Source of the DNA: Lactarius indigo
Taxonomy: Eukaryota > Basidiomycota > Agaricomycetes > Russulales > Russulaceae
DNA length: 64,000 nucleotides
NCBI GenBank assembly: GCA_025766275.1
Contig: JAFKAC010000020.1
Coordinates: 310,001 to 374,000 of the forward strand
Direction of reading: 5' to 3'
Shown one piece after another: positions 1 to 10,073 of this stretch. The notes beneath the pieces are model-generated. The model ran no database searches. It was given only the letters and a program-made list of their open reading frames with translations, and was not told the DNA's origin. Positions within the stretch are counted from its first letter, which is position 1; every line of letters begins with the position of its first letter. Position numbers and translations under genes: made by a program.

Positions 1-1010
1 GGGGAGGTGGAACGGTGAAGTTTTGTTTTGCCACGCAACTAGGCTTTATGTACCGAGTGACAAGTCTCCATGTGGCGTAAAGAAAAACTAAGGGGTGGTA
101 CCAGGACTTTAAAAGCCAATTAGAGTACGCGGCTTGGTACGCGGAGCAACATCCGACAACAAAAAACGGCGATCTCCTGTTTCCGAGATTGTGTCAAAGA
201 AGTCAGCATATAGAGACCGTGACGTTGACCGGGTCTTGTGAGACTACGAGTTAGTGTACACTGCCAGTTGTCACTGGACCCTCTGACGGGAGTTTTGACG
301 GCCCGCACTAAGTTAGCCGCGTGTCAACCTAATTTAGGTGCCCTTACCATATCGATCCAGTGTTGGATGTTATTATTTTGCCAATATTGGGCAAGCCCCG
401 TCTGAGGGATCACTGGCAGGTTTATGACATCCAAGCGGTGATATCTGGGCCCTGTTCCAGTGTTGGGCTCAGGGTCTGGGTGGGACCGAGCGGGGTGCTG
501 AGCAGGGGTCTTTCATGGGCTGGGTGGCCGTGGTACCTCATATTGGTCAGTATGTTCTCAATCTTGTTAACGTCGTTAAAATTACTGAGCGTCTTGATGA
601 GCGCGGATTGAGGCACATGTCTGACGTAATCCAAAATTCGTAGGCGCTCACGCTTGTCATGTGTGCCTGAGACTGACTCGCTGTACACAAACCCACTCTA
701 GTGACTCTATGCTCGGTGGAACAGAACATATCCTTCGAAGCATAACGCACGCAACTCCAATGAGCCCCTCTGTCGGAACGAGTTTTCAAGGGTTCCCAAC
801 TTCGATTAGGTCCCACTATCGGCGGGTTCTACTTCGAATCTTTGGTCCATTCGCCACATCCTCGTATTGCACAAGAAAAAGATGGTTATCATAGCCGAAA
901 CGGTGCCAGTAGAACTATAAAGGTATGCCCCCATTCACAGCAATACTACCGTGGCCCAACAAACTCGCACTCGAAGACACAGGCCCTTTCAGCGAATCGG
1001 ATTTTTTTAG
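1..1010. other. No gene recognised
   Basis: Only short overlapping open frames on both strands, none with a recognisable domain. A TATAAA-like motif lies near 915-920, about 95 bases before the ATG at 1011, and could serve the gene that follows. I see no repeat ends or target-site duplications here. Confidence 0.5.
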
Positions 1011-2075
1011 ATGCCAGGGAACGAGGATTGCTCTTCAGAACCAGCTTCCCGAGGGGTATCATCATCGGATCGGTGCGTGGGTTTAGTCGCGAGGTAGGTG
1101 CTACATGATGATTCTACTGCTGGTGGAGCTGATTATCTCCTTCGGAACGTCAAAAGCGACCAAGAAGGATATGGCGATGACCTTTCGGCGGACGTGGACG
1201 CTGCACCACCCCCACTCGGGGTCAATCTGACGGGTTACAGGCTTCTCAACATGGCGACAGTATTCTCCTTTGGTATCACAAAGGGCATCCTAACCTACAT
1301 GGGCCAATCAACCGCACCGACGACATTGGATTGGGTCGGAGGAGCGCTGCTGGCAGTTGCGTGAGTCAATTTTGTCTTTCACTCGCGGTGACCAGAGGCA
1401 CTTTCTGAGATTTCGACGACGTAAAGTCTATACTGGATCGGCCTTTACGAACAAGAAAACGCAAAGAAGTGGGGATGGTTCTTCCAAGTCGATTTAGCGC
1501 CCGGGATCGGTTATTGCGCAAAGCGTGTCGTTGGAGGGGGTAAGCACACTCACACCTCGCTGGCCATGCTGCGCTAATATTGACGCGAACGAACGAACGG
1601 ACATACAGTCATGGGAATACTATTCTCCCTCCGCGGTACGCTTGCCATCACCTCGCTCAGTAGCTTGCCCGTGTTTCTACTTGCCCACTTTGTCTCCCAT
1701 GTCCCTGTTGACGCTTGGTTGGGGGTTTACGTCGGCTTCACTATCTGTGCACAATTTCTCTGGCATTGGGTCGGTGCACTTGTATGCGTAAATGCTTCTA
1801 ACGTTGACGAACTTGACCTGTTCCCGTAGACCCGACGAGTTCGAGCACGGGTCTGGGGATGGCAGCGTGTCATGAGCTTTATGGATGACTACGGACCTGG
1901 TGCACCTCTTGCGGAACAACATGGTGGGCACGGACTCCTTACTTTACTTTCTCGGCGCAATCTCTAACTATTTCGTTTAGAGTGGTTCGGTGCGATGGGA
2001 GCGATAGTGGGGTTCTTCTGTGGGACCGCCCTTGTTTGGTCGCCGCTCGCCGTGGCTTACTTATCCCTTACGTAG
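1011..2075 (+). CDS. Five-exon predicted integral membrane protein, N-terminus unresolved
   Basis: I splice five blocks: 1098-1360, 1427-1539, 1609-1781, 1830-1923 and 1981-2075 (TAG stop). All four introns are GT-AG, 48-69 nt, and the phases fit. The product is about 245 residues with four or five hydrophobic segments: one across the exon 1/2 junction (WVGGALLAVALYWIGLY), two in exon 3 (ITSLSSLPVFLLAHF and GVYVGFTICAQFLWHW), one in exon 5 (AIVGFFCGTALVW). The N-terminal part is hydrophilic and acidic. An ATG at 1011 opens the same frame, but a TAG at 1095-1097 lies between it and the long frame; either a small intron removes it or the gene is broken. I do not recognise the family. The coherent splicing and hydrophobicity argue for a real gene. 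Confidence 0.6.
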
Positions 2076-3519
2076 TACCCGTCATGAGATCCCTCTTATG
2101 TCACAGATTGGTAGAACGCGGCATTGTACACGAGTTATGAAAGACTAGCGGGTGTCAGCCGCAGCAGAACTGAGGGTCATTGTATACTCTTTCCGGGATC
2201 CACTTCATCACATGTGTTACGAAATTGCGGTCGATATAATCCCCCCGGAACACACACAAGGGACACCCCAGACCTTGTGGGACGTGAGATAACGCTTAAA
2301 TCACTCATTTTGCGACTCGGAGTTACGTCGATAGCGTGATTCCACATCTCAAGGTGGTGGGCAAAGTACACTGGAATGTCCCAGATCTAGACCACTGTCG
2401 CGCCTCGTGCTCCGCCGAGTCCTTTCTTTCCACCCCCGACACTGCCCTGCACTGCCTCGTGGTCCTTTCCTCACATATAGATACCCCTCCCGCCGTGCAC
2501 AGACACCTCTTTGTTCTAGTGCTCTTCTAGTGCATATGGGCGATCCAGAACTGGATTTGTTGAGCTCGTATGTTGAGTGACGGTTTGTGGCTATGCAGGC
2601 CCTCATCCCATGCGATTATACTTTGGCGCTAGGAGGCCACAGAGGGGCTCAGGGATGCACCACAGTAAACCCCATGAGCTCCTCTGAGCTGGACTTGACA
2701 TTCTACACACCCCAGGCGCCTGGTGTCCCGGGACCATCCAGTCCCTTGCATCCTCGTACGGCTACCCATAGGCGGTACACGTCACTCCTGCTCCTGTCCA
2801 TTGCCCCCCCACCAGATGGCAGGTGACTACACTAGCACTTGGTCACGAACACTTTCACCCGCCTGCAGGAGCGCACATTCCGCAGAATGACCGTCGTGGT
2901 ATATGATGCAACTGCGAACTTAGAACCGTGAAGCAAGAATGCGGCGCCGACCTTGAAGGATGCAGAAACGTGCGAGTGCTGCGCATCCGATGCCCACTAT
3001 TCAGGGCCATGGGGTCTCACTGACGCTATCACTTGTGCGGTATCTCTGCCAGTGCATAGCACCGATCCGACGGCCCATGCCCCTTTCTCCTTTCTATATG
3101 CGACGACAGTGGTCCGTGGGTCGCCCATACTACGGGCGGGCTTGGGCGTCACTCGTTCAAGCTGTGATCTCAAAGATACGAAGCCAAACTCGACTACACC
3201 CTAGGCTACCTGAGGCTATGCTGGATGTTGATCAACCTGAGAACCAAGGACGCTTGTGACTGGGGCCGGGATCGATTCAATTGCGTTCAGAAATTCTAGA
3301 CTATCTACATCGGGGGGTTCATTTCCTCGCTATAGCGCTGAACCCTTGTGAAAGGAAACGAATGAGTTTGGTCGATTCAAATTCCGGACTATCTCATTCA
3401 CTGAATAATCTAATCTAGGCGATAACTCAGGAACTATCCGAGGTGCGCTAAACTTTGAAAATGGTTGCTCGCTACATGCAACCCGCGGCTTCAATAGGCG
3501 ACCAAAGTCGATGGGCAGG
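2076..3519. other. Intergenic, nothing recognised
   Basis: Overlapping short open frames on both strands without domain similarity that I can see. No convincing exon-intron series, terminal repeats or RNA gene. Confidence 0.45.
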
Positions 3520-3832
3520 TGTATGTGCGGCCTTTTCCCTACACGTCAATGGCAACGTCTAAAAGGTTTTGTCGCCCTTCGACCATTCTGAAAATGTGTC
3601 CCCTTTCTGTCTCCTTCACTCTGACATCCCAGCCCCTCATCAGACCGAACTTCACCGAAGATCGGAAGTCCCAACGGTTTAGTCCCAACACCGGGTTATT
3701 CCTTTACGTCCGCATCCATCTACAAACATGTCGGCACTCGGCGGTGTCAATGGGACTGTGTGTAATGCACAGCAGTATCGACAATCCCTAGTAACCGACC
3801 CTCACCCTGTATCTTGTCTGTCGGGGGGTTTA

Positions 3833-4337
3833 TGTTGCATTTCGGCACGCTCGACCCGGCCGACTCGAACCCCCACAAAAACAACACCGCCGCGATAATG
3901 CGCGGCGGCTCAAGATCCACCATTTCCATTTCCATTCCCATTCAAACGTCGCAAGTCTCATAGGGGTCTAACTCCCCTTTCTACTCCATTTCTCGACACT
4001 GCTTCAACTCCTGTTTCATGGCTTTGTATGGCCCATGCGCCTTTATATTTCTTTACTCTACTTTGTTACTATTATCTTTAAAAACGTATCTAAATTGTAT
4101 TTAAACGCGCTCGTTTGTACTCGAAATATTATCCAGTTGTTCTCCCTAAAAATCCTCTCGTGTGCCTCTTGAACTCCTCTCCAAAGCGAACTTGCTTCGC
4201 CTTTGTACATCTTCGCTCGTGCTCTCTCATTATTCGACTTCGCGCTTTTCTCGTCGCCAATTGAACCGGCCCTTCGGATCTTATCACCCGACCGGCACAC
4301 TTAGCCGGATCGCCCCTATTGCCCGACCTTTACACCA
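3833..4337 (+). repeat. Copia 5' LTR
   Basis: 505 bp, begins TGTTGC and ends ACACCA; matches 7965-8469 except two CpG-type transitions. Preceded by the 5-bp target duplicate GTTTA. Confidence 0.95.
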
Positions 4338-4338
4338 A

Positions 4339-4350
4339 GGTTATGGGCCC
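4339..4350 (+). promoter_or_regulatory. Copia primer-binding site, initiator-tRNA anticodon-arm type
   Basis: GGTTATGGGCCC starts two bases after the 5' LTR. It complements the anticodon stem-loop of eukaryotic initiator tRNA-Met (CAU within a GGGCYCAUAACC context) rather than the CCA end. This matches the half-tRNA priming known for Drosophila copia. Identity is inferred from the general tRNA sequence, not from this genome's tRNA. Confidence 0.7.
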
Positions 4351-4438
4351 TGACGCTGCAGTCTAAATCTGATATTACCGAGAATCTATCAGCGCGTACC
4401 TTTCATTATCCGAAACCCCGCTTACCCTATTCGTCATC

Positions 4439-7400
4439 ATGAGCGAAGACTACAAACTCACCATCGTCAAACTGGCCACCGACGGATCCAACTGGGTCAC
4501 CTTTAGAGACCGCATGGTCTGGGCGTTCGATAACCGAAGATGGTCCGAACATCTCACCAGTACCACGGTCCCCACGACTTGGACGCCAATCAATAGCGTC
4601 CCTCCTCAGGAACGCTGGGACGCGGAAGAAGCCGCCGCCAAGAATTTGATCGCGGCATCAGTACCCGATTACGTCTTCAACCGAATCAAGACGAAAACCA
4701 ATACAAAAGATATTTGGGACGCCGTCAAAGAGATATTCCAGAAAAGATCCAAGATGATCGCCGTTGACCTGGGCCGGAAACTCTCGGGCACCAAATTAGG
4801 CGAAGATGAAGACGCTCGCGCTCATCTTACTCATCTTCTAGATATGCGAGAGCAGCTCGCTTCTATGGGGGCCACCAAGACCGACGATGAATTCGCGTCC
4901 ATCATCCTCGGCTCACTCCCTCCCTCCTACGAATCCCTCATTAATTCTATCAACTCAGCAGCCGATCAAGTGGACGAATCAGTCACACCCGATCGGGTAA
5001 TCCGATTGGTTACCGATCAGTACGATCGGCGCGTTATCCAGAAAGGCAAGACTAACGGCCCAGAAGAGGCCTTCTTAGCCAACGGACAGAAACGCGACAA
5101 GCGCAACGTAGAGTGCCATAACTGCCACAGGCTCGGCCACTTCAAATCTGATTGCTGGGCCAAGGGAGGCGACAAAGAGGGCCAACGCCCGCCTCGAAGA
5201 GACAACAACTCAAGCTACAGCAATCACAACAACTCAAGCGACAATCGCGACAATCGCGGCAATCATAACAATCGCAACGGCAATAACAACCGAAACAACA
5301 GGAACAGGAACAACAACCGTTCCGACAACGCAAACTCGGCCAGCAATGACATCGAAGCTTGGGCCGCAATCGAGGAGATCGACGACGACTCCACTTCCCC
5401 CACTCCACAGGCCTCCGCGTACAGCGTGGGGCCACCTATCCAGCATCCCCCCATCGAGATCGAACTCTACGACTCCGGGGCGTCTCGGCATATGTCGCCC
5501 TTCCATCATCGTTTCATTAACTATCGATCTATTCCTCCCCGCGCTATTACCGCCGCTAACAAACGTATTTTCTATGTGATAGGTACCGGGGACTTACAGA
5601 TCGACGTCCCCAACGGGAACGTCACTACTCCCGTCCTGCTCCGCGACACCCTCCACGCGCCTGAAATGGCGCTTACTATTGTCTCTGTCGGCCGCATTAC
5701 TGGAGCTGGGTACTCTGTATCTTTCGAGCGACAATTCTGCAAGATCAAGAATAGATCTGGCGACACCATAGGCAACATTCCTGCTAGCTCTAACGGCCTA
5801 TACAAGGTCGAACACTCCTATCTGGCTGCTAGCACTGGCTCTCCTGTCGAACAAGTCGACATCCACACACTCCATCGTCGCCTCGGTCACATCTCGGCCG
5901 ACGCTATTCGCTCACTCATTCGCAACAACGCCATCGAAGGCGTACAACTCATCGACGACGGTTCACCTATCATCTGCGACTCTTGTCAATACGCTAAGCT
6001 CACTCGGAAGGCTATTCGAGCTGAGCGCGAGGCTCCTCCAGCTCGGCACTTCGGAGTGGAGATCCATTCTGACCTCTGGGGACCTTCGCCTACCACTAGC
6101 CTAGGGGGCCGTCGATACTATGTCACATTCACCGACGACCACACTCGCTTCACTCGTGTCGACATCTTGCGCACTAAAGACCAAACTCTGGATGCTTATC
6201 GCGCGTTCTCGGCTTGGGCTCGCACTCAGCACGGCGCCAAAATCAAAGCACTTAGATCGGACCGCGGCGGTGAGTATACCGGCCGCGAATTCACCCGCTT
6301 CCTTCAGGACGAAGGAACCGAACGTCGCCTTACCACCCACGACACCCCACAACACAACGGAGTCGCGGAATCTCTTAACCGCAGGCTCCTCGAACGCGTG
6401 CGGGCCATTCTCCATCATTCTGGCTTGCCCAAGACTCTCTGGGCTGAAGCTCTCCAGTTCGCGGTCTGGCTCAAGAACCGCACCTCTACTCGGGCTCTAG
6501 GCAATAATACTACGCCCTACGAAATGCTCTATGGCAACAAACCAAACATCTCTGGTGTCCCCGAATGGGGACAAACCGTCTGGGTCCACTCTGGCACCGG
6601 CTCGAAGCTCGACGCGCGCGGAATCGAAGCGCACTGGGTCGGATATGACGCGGATAGTACTCATGCACACCGCGTCTACTGGCCCAACAAGAATTCGATC
6701 TCAGTGGAACGCAACATCAAATTTACTTCCCCTCTTACAGTCATCGACATAGGCCAGCCTCGCATCATTTCCGCGCCGCAACCAGCTGCGGCGCAAGCAC
6801 CCCCCGGATACGACACTCAGGGGGAGTCGGTCAAACACCTCCGCAAATCCCTTTACGGACTCAAGCAAGCCGGCCGCAAATGGTATGATACCCTGCGCCG
6901 CGCTCTCATGAACTTGGGCTTCGGCGTCAACAACGCTGACCCCGGTGTCTTCTCTATCCACGACAAAAATCACATTACAATCCTTGCAGTTCATGTTGAC
7001 GATTGCATGATCACAGGTAGCTCAGACGAGCTCATTCAGTACTACAAGAGAGCGCTCAACTCGCGTTACTCCCTCACCGACCTCGGCCCCATTCACTGGC
7101 TGCTCGGTATCAAGATCATCCGCGACCGCAAATCGCGTACTATTTCCCTCTCACAAACGTCTTACATCGACACCATCCTTTCCCGCTTCTCCCTCAGCCA
7201 CGCTAAACCCGTCGCCACTCCTATCATTCCCGGGGCATCCTATTCAAAATCCGACGCACCCTCTGACGCCACCGAAGCGGCGCACATGAAGAAGGTTCCT
7301 TATCGCGAGGCCGTCGGCAGCCTCATGTACGCCGCCGTCGCCACTCGCCCCGACATCACCTTCGCAGTTTCCATCCTATCTCAATTCCTCAGCAACCCGG

Positions 7401-7957
7401 GTGAAATCCACTGGGAAGGCGTCAAGCGCGTCTTCCGTTACCTCACCGGCACCAAGAATCACACTCTTACCTTTGGCAACGAGCGCCACGACCTTCTGGG
7501 ATTTACTGACGCAGATGGCGCATCCCAGGAGCACCGTCATGCGATATCCGGCTTCGCCTTTCTCATAGACGGCAGAGCGGTCACATGGGCCTCACAGAAA
7601 CAAGAGATCATCACCTTATCCACCGCCGAGGCCGAATACGTCGCCGCAACTCACGCGGCCAAGGAATGCATCTGGCTCAGGAGATTCACTGAGCCATTTT
7701 TCGGCTTATCGCACTCCCCTACCCCCCTTTATTGCGACAACCAGGCCGCGCTCCATCTCGCCACCGAAGATAACTACCATGCTCGTACTAAGCACATCGA
7801 CATTCGCTTCCATTTCATTCGACAAACGATTTCCGACGGGCTCATCGACATCAAGTATTGCCCGACTGAAGACATGACCGCGGACATCCTCACCAAGCCG
7901 CTGGCGAAGTTCAAGGTCGCGTTTCACTCGCAGAACCTCGGACTCCATCGAGCGTGA
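4439..7957 (+). CDS. Copia Gag-Pol polyprotein, 1172 aa, RT fingers deleted
   Basis: The ATG at 4439 opens an uninterrupted frame. Order: UBN2/Gag-like region (about 1-200), CCHC knuckle (CX2CX4HX4C, about 225-238), an Asn-rich spacer, protease DSGASRH (about 345), GAG-pre-integrase His-Cys block (about 478-530), integrase core with D (IHSDLWG, about 545), D (SDRGGEY, about 607) and E (HNGVAESLNR, about 646), then RT and RNase H (DADG, TAEAEY, CDN). Copia polyproteins are usually about 1,400 residues. Here the integrase tail passes within about 20 residues (about 776-795) straight into the mid-RT KSLYGLKQ block. The N-terminal half of RT, including the first catalytic Asp, is missing in frame; the HVDD box is present. 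The product should lack polymerase activity, so mobility would need RT in trans. Confidence 0.93.
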   Translation: MSEDYKLTIVKLATDGSNWVTFRDRMVWAFDNRRWSEHLTSTTVPTTWTPINSVPPQERWDAEEAAAKNLIAASVPDYVFNRIKTKTNTKDIWDAVKEIFQKRSKMIAVDLGRKLSGTKLGEDEDARAHLTHLLDMREQLASMGATKTDDEFASIILGSLPPSYESLINSINSAADQVDESVTPDRVIRLVTDQYDRRVIQKGKTNGPEEAFLANGQKRDKRNVECHNCHRLGHFKSDCWAKGGDKEGQRPPRRDNNSSYSNHNNSSDNRDNRGNHNNRNGNNNRNNRNRNNNRSDNANSASNDIEAWAAIEEIDDDSTSPTPQASAYSVGPPIQHPPIEIELYDSGASRHMSPFHHRFINYRSIPPRAITAANKRIFYVIGTGDLQIDVPNGNVTTPVLLRDTLHAPEMALTIVSVGRITGAGYSVSFERQFCKIKNRSGDTIGNIPASSNGLYKVEHSYLAASTGSPVEQVDIHTLHRRLGHISADAIRSLIRNNAIEGVQLIDDGSPIICDSCQYAKLTRKAIRAEREAPPARHFGVEIHSDLWGPSPTTSLGGRRYYVTFTDDHTRFTRVDILRTKDQTLDAYRAFSAWARTQHGAKIKALRSDRGGEYTGREFTRFLQDEGTERRLTTHDTPQHNGVAESLNRRLLERVRAILHHSGLPKTLWAEALQFAVWLKNRTSTRALGNNTTPYEMLYGNKPNISGVPEWGQTVWVHSGTGSKLDARGIEAHWVGYDADSTHAHRVYWPNKNSISVERNIKFTSPLTVIDIGQPRIISAPQPAAAQAPPGYDTQGESVKHLRKSLYGLKQAGRKWYDTLRRALMNLGFGVNNADPGVFSIHDKNHITILAVHVDDCMITGSSDELIQYYKRALNSRYSLTDLGPIHWLLGIKIIRDRKSRTISLSQTSYIDTILSRFSLSHAKPVATPIIPGASYSKSDAPSDATEAAHMKKVPYREAVGSLMYAAVATRPDITFAVSILSQFLSNPGEIHWEGVKRVFRYLTGTKNHTLTFGNERHDLLGFTDADGASQEHRHAISGFAFLIDGRAVTWASQKQEIITLSTAEAEYVAATHAAKECIWLRRFTEPFFGLSHSPTPLYCDNQAALHLATEDNYHARTKHIDIRFHFIRQTISDGLIDIKYCPTEDMTADILTKPLAKFKVAFHSQNLGLHRA

Positions 7958-7964
7958 GGGGGAG
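7955..7964 (+). promoter_or_regulatory. Copia polypurine tract
   Basis: The purine-rich run GAGGGGGAG lies directly against the 3' LTR, where plus-strand synthesis would be primed. It overlaps the stop codon region of the polyprotein. Confidence 0.75.
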
Positions 7965-8469
7965 TGTTGCATTTCGGCACGCTCGACCCGGCCGACTCGA
8001 ACCCCCACAAAAACAACACCGCCGCGATAATGCGCGGCGGCTCAAGATCCACCATTTCCATTTCCATTCCCATTCAAACGTCGCAAGTCTCATAGGGGTC
8101 TAACTCCCCTTTCTACTCCATTTCTCGACACTGCTTCAACTCCTGTTTCATGGCTTTGTATGGCCCGTGCGCCTTTATATTTCTTTACTCTACTTTGTTA
8201 CTATTATCTTTAAAAACGTATCTAAATTGTATTTAAACGCGCTCGTTTGTACTCGAAATATTATCCAGTTGTTCTCCCTAAAAATCCTCTCGTGTGCCTC
8301 TTGAACTCCTCTCCAAAGCGAACTTGCTTCGCCTTTGTACATCTTCGCTCGTGCTCTCTCATTATTCGACTTCGCGCTTTTCTCATCGCCAATTGAACCG
8401 GCCCTTCGGATCTTATCACCCGACCGGCACACTTAGCCGGATCGCCCCTATTGCCCGACCTTTACACCA
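7965..8469 (+). repeat. Copia 3' LTR
   Basis: 505 bp, near-identical to 3833-4337; followed by the target duplicate GTTTA (8470-8474). Confidence 0.95.
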
Positions 8470-8697
8470 GTTTAATGGGTTAGACTAAAGCCACATGCAG
8501 CTAATTGCAGAGGCATCGTCCCTCAGTATCGTTGCCGTAATCATCGTCATTGTTTTGATCGGGGTATGTCCGACCTCATCTCAGAAGCGTCTGTCAGCCT
8601 TGACGAGAACCGTGAAGAGAAATGTGCTACGTTATAGAAGGGCCCTTCCAAATGGTCGCTGGAAGTTGTTGCAGGTGCCTGCTGACATTGATATGGT

Positions 8698-8712
8698 CTG
8701 GTCAATGTTTTC
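8698..8712 (+). repeat. LINE target-site duplication, left copy
   Basis: CTGGTCAATGTTTTC is repeated at 20818-20832. The two copies bracket the LINE exactly, within intron 3 of the left receptor copy. A 15-bp duplication fits target-primed reverse transcription. Confidence 0.93.
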
Positions 8713-9454
8713 TTTTTTTTTTTTTTTTAAAACAGTATTTATTCCGGGACAGAGCATAGCTCAAGACCGGTCTTCAGACATAGTAGATGTAAGAAATTAG
8801 TAGGTAGAAGGAGTTAAAACTCGCGTGCGCCGATGTATGGGGTAAAGTAAATAGCCGGAACTAGATTGGCCACCTCCCAGAGGAATGCCAGGGTCAACCA
8901 TAAAGGTAAAGAGGGGTCACGGAACCAGTTAGCGAAAACCGGGACAAAGTAGTACGTAGTGCGCTTATGATGTGATGCTATTTTAGAGTTGTGGGATCAG
9001 GTGGGCAAAGGCCCACCTCGGGTCTTGATGCTGCGCCGCTGTCCTGCAAGAAGCGGCAGAGGAAGTACGCTTGCTCTCCCTCACCTGTGAAGAGGTCGAT
9101 GGGCGTAGGGATTGGTGGTGCACCCCAGAGTAGGGTCCAGTGGTGCAGGTGTTTGTCGCACTGTCTGGTATAGCGTGGGCAGTCGTAAATGATATGGTGG
9201 AAGGACCGGTCCGGGGTGCTGCAGGGGCAGGAGAAGGATTCCTGAGGGAGGTCCGGTTGATGTCGTGCGTAGTTGGATGTGAAAGAATGGAGTGTAGCAA
9301 GCTGCATAGCTGTGCAGTGTGTCCGTCTAGTGATGTCCTTCCAGTCAGGTGGTGGCTCTTTTGGGGGGATAGCCGCTTTCCACAAGGGGTGGTTGCGGCC
9401 GTCTGGGGGATGGTGAAGACCAATAGCGTGTGTAGTGATGTCAAAGTTCGGTTC

Positions 9455-9660
9455 AGTCTGGTTCTTTACCCTTTGTGGCTGAACTCCGGACCGGACCGAG
9501 GGTCCGGTTTTGGATATTGCCGAACCCCGAGCCGGACCCTGGTTCAGGGTTCACAATGGTCCAGTTCCAGTTCGGGGAGGCTGTGAACCCAGAACCGGAC
9601 CTGAAGGGGATTTTGCGGTCCGGTTCCGGTTCAGGAGGTCGAACCGAACGCTAAATCGAG
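9455..9660. repeat. hAT left subterminal repeat cluster
   Basis: Dense, imperfect GGTCCGG/CCGGACC and GGTTCGG/GGTTCAG copies in both orientations. A similar cluster runs at about 17,450-17,600. In hAT elements such arrays are where transposase binds; that role is inferred here. Confidence 0.7.
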
Positions 9661-10073
9661 GTTTGGGACAACGACGCCGCTTCCCTTTCCTGATTCACGC
9701 TTCTTGCGAATTCTCGTACCGATGTTTTAAAAATCATTTTGTAGTCCAGAGTCCATACTCTTACCCACGTCTGCCGGGTTTAGGGACACAGTATTCTAGG
9801 ATTGTCAAGGCCGTGAACAGATGTGCCACACTAGGTAATGCACACGGTGGACCGCACGGCTCAATAGTGATAGGTGTTGCAAGGGGTCACACATACTCCA
9901 GCTTGCAGTGCTTCAATCGGCCCTGGAACTTGAAGAGAAATAAGGCAAGTTGGCAACTCGGCGCCGATATATTCAGAGGAGACAAGCGGTGGAACGCAAA
10001 ACGAACGACATGCTGCACGCTAGTATGCTATGGACTAAATACTGTATTTCTTCTATAGTCGTATTTTCTAATC

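Larger units (their letters stand above)
3833..8469 (+). mobile_element. Ty1/Copia LTR retrotransposon with internally deleted RT
   Basis: The LTRs are 3833-4337 and 7965-8469 (505 bp each, TGTTGC...ACACCA). The perfect 5-bp target-site duplication is GTTTA at 3828-3832 and 8470-8474. The target is intron 1 of the left receptor copy; the right copy has the same GTTTA in the matching place. I see only two LTR differences (a CpG/CpA pair near 4,034/8,166 and one near 4,253/8,385), so insertion is recent. One polyprotein frame fills the interior, in the same orientation as the host gene. Confidence 0.95.

Noticed and set aside
1..1000. Short frames as genes
   Set aside because: Overlap on both strands, no domain, no exon chain.
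5142..5509. Three overlapping minus-strand frames, Cys-rich or Val/Ile-rich
   Set aside because: They mirror the Asn-rich and protease part of the Copia polyprotein; composition comes from codon shadows.
8983..9444. 153-codon minus-strand frame overlapping the LINE end
   Set aside because: The other frame (8978-9432) holds the Cys-His finger and joins the ORF2 body across the hAT; this one is a shadow.
9140..10058. Plus-strand frames of 148 and 182 codons
   Set aside because: They cross the LINE/hAT boundary and the subterminal repeat array, so they cannot be ancestral genes.
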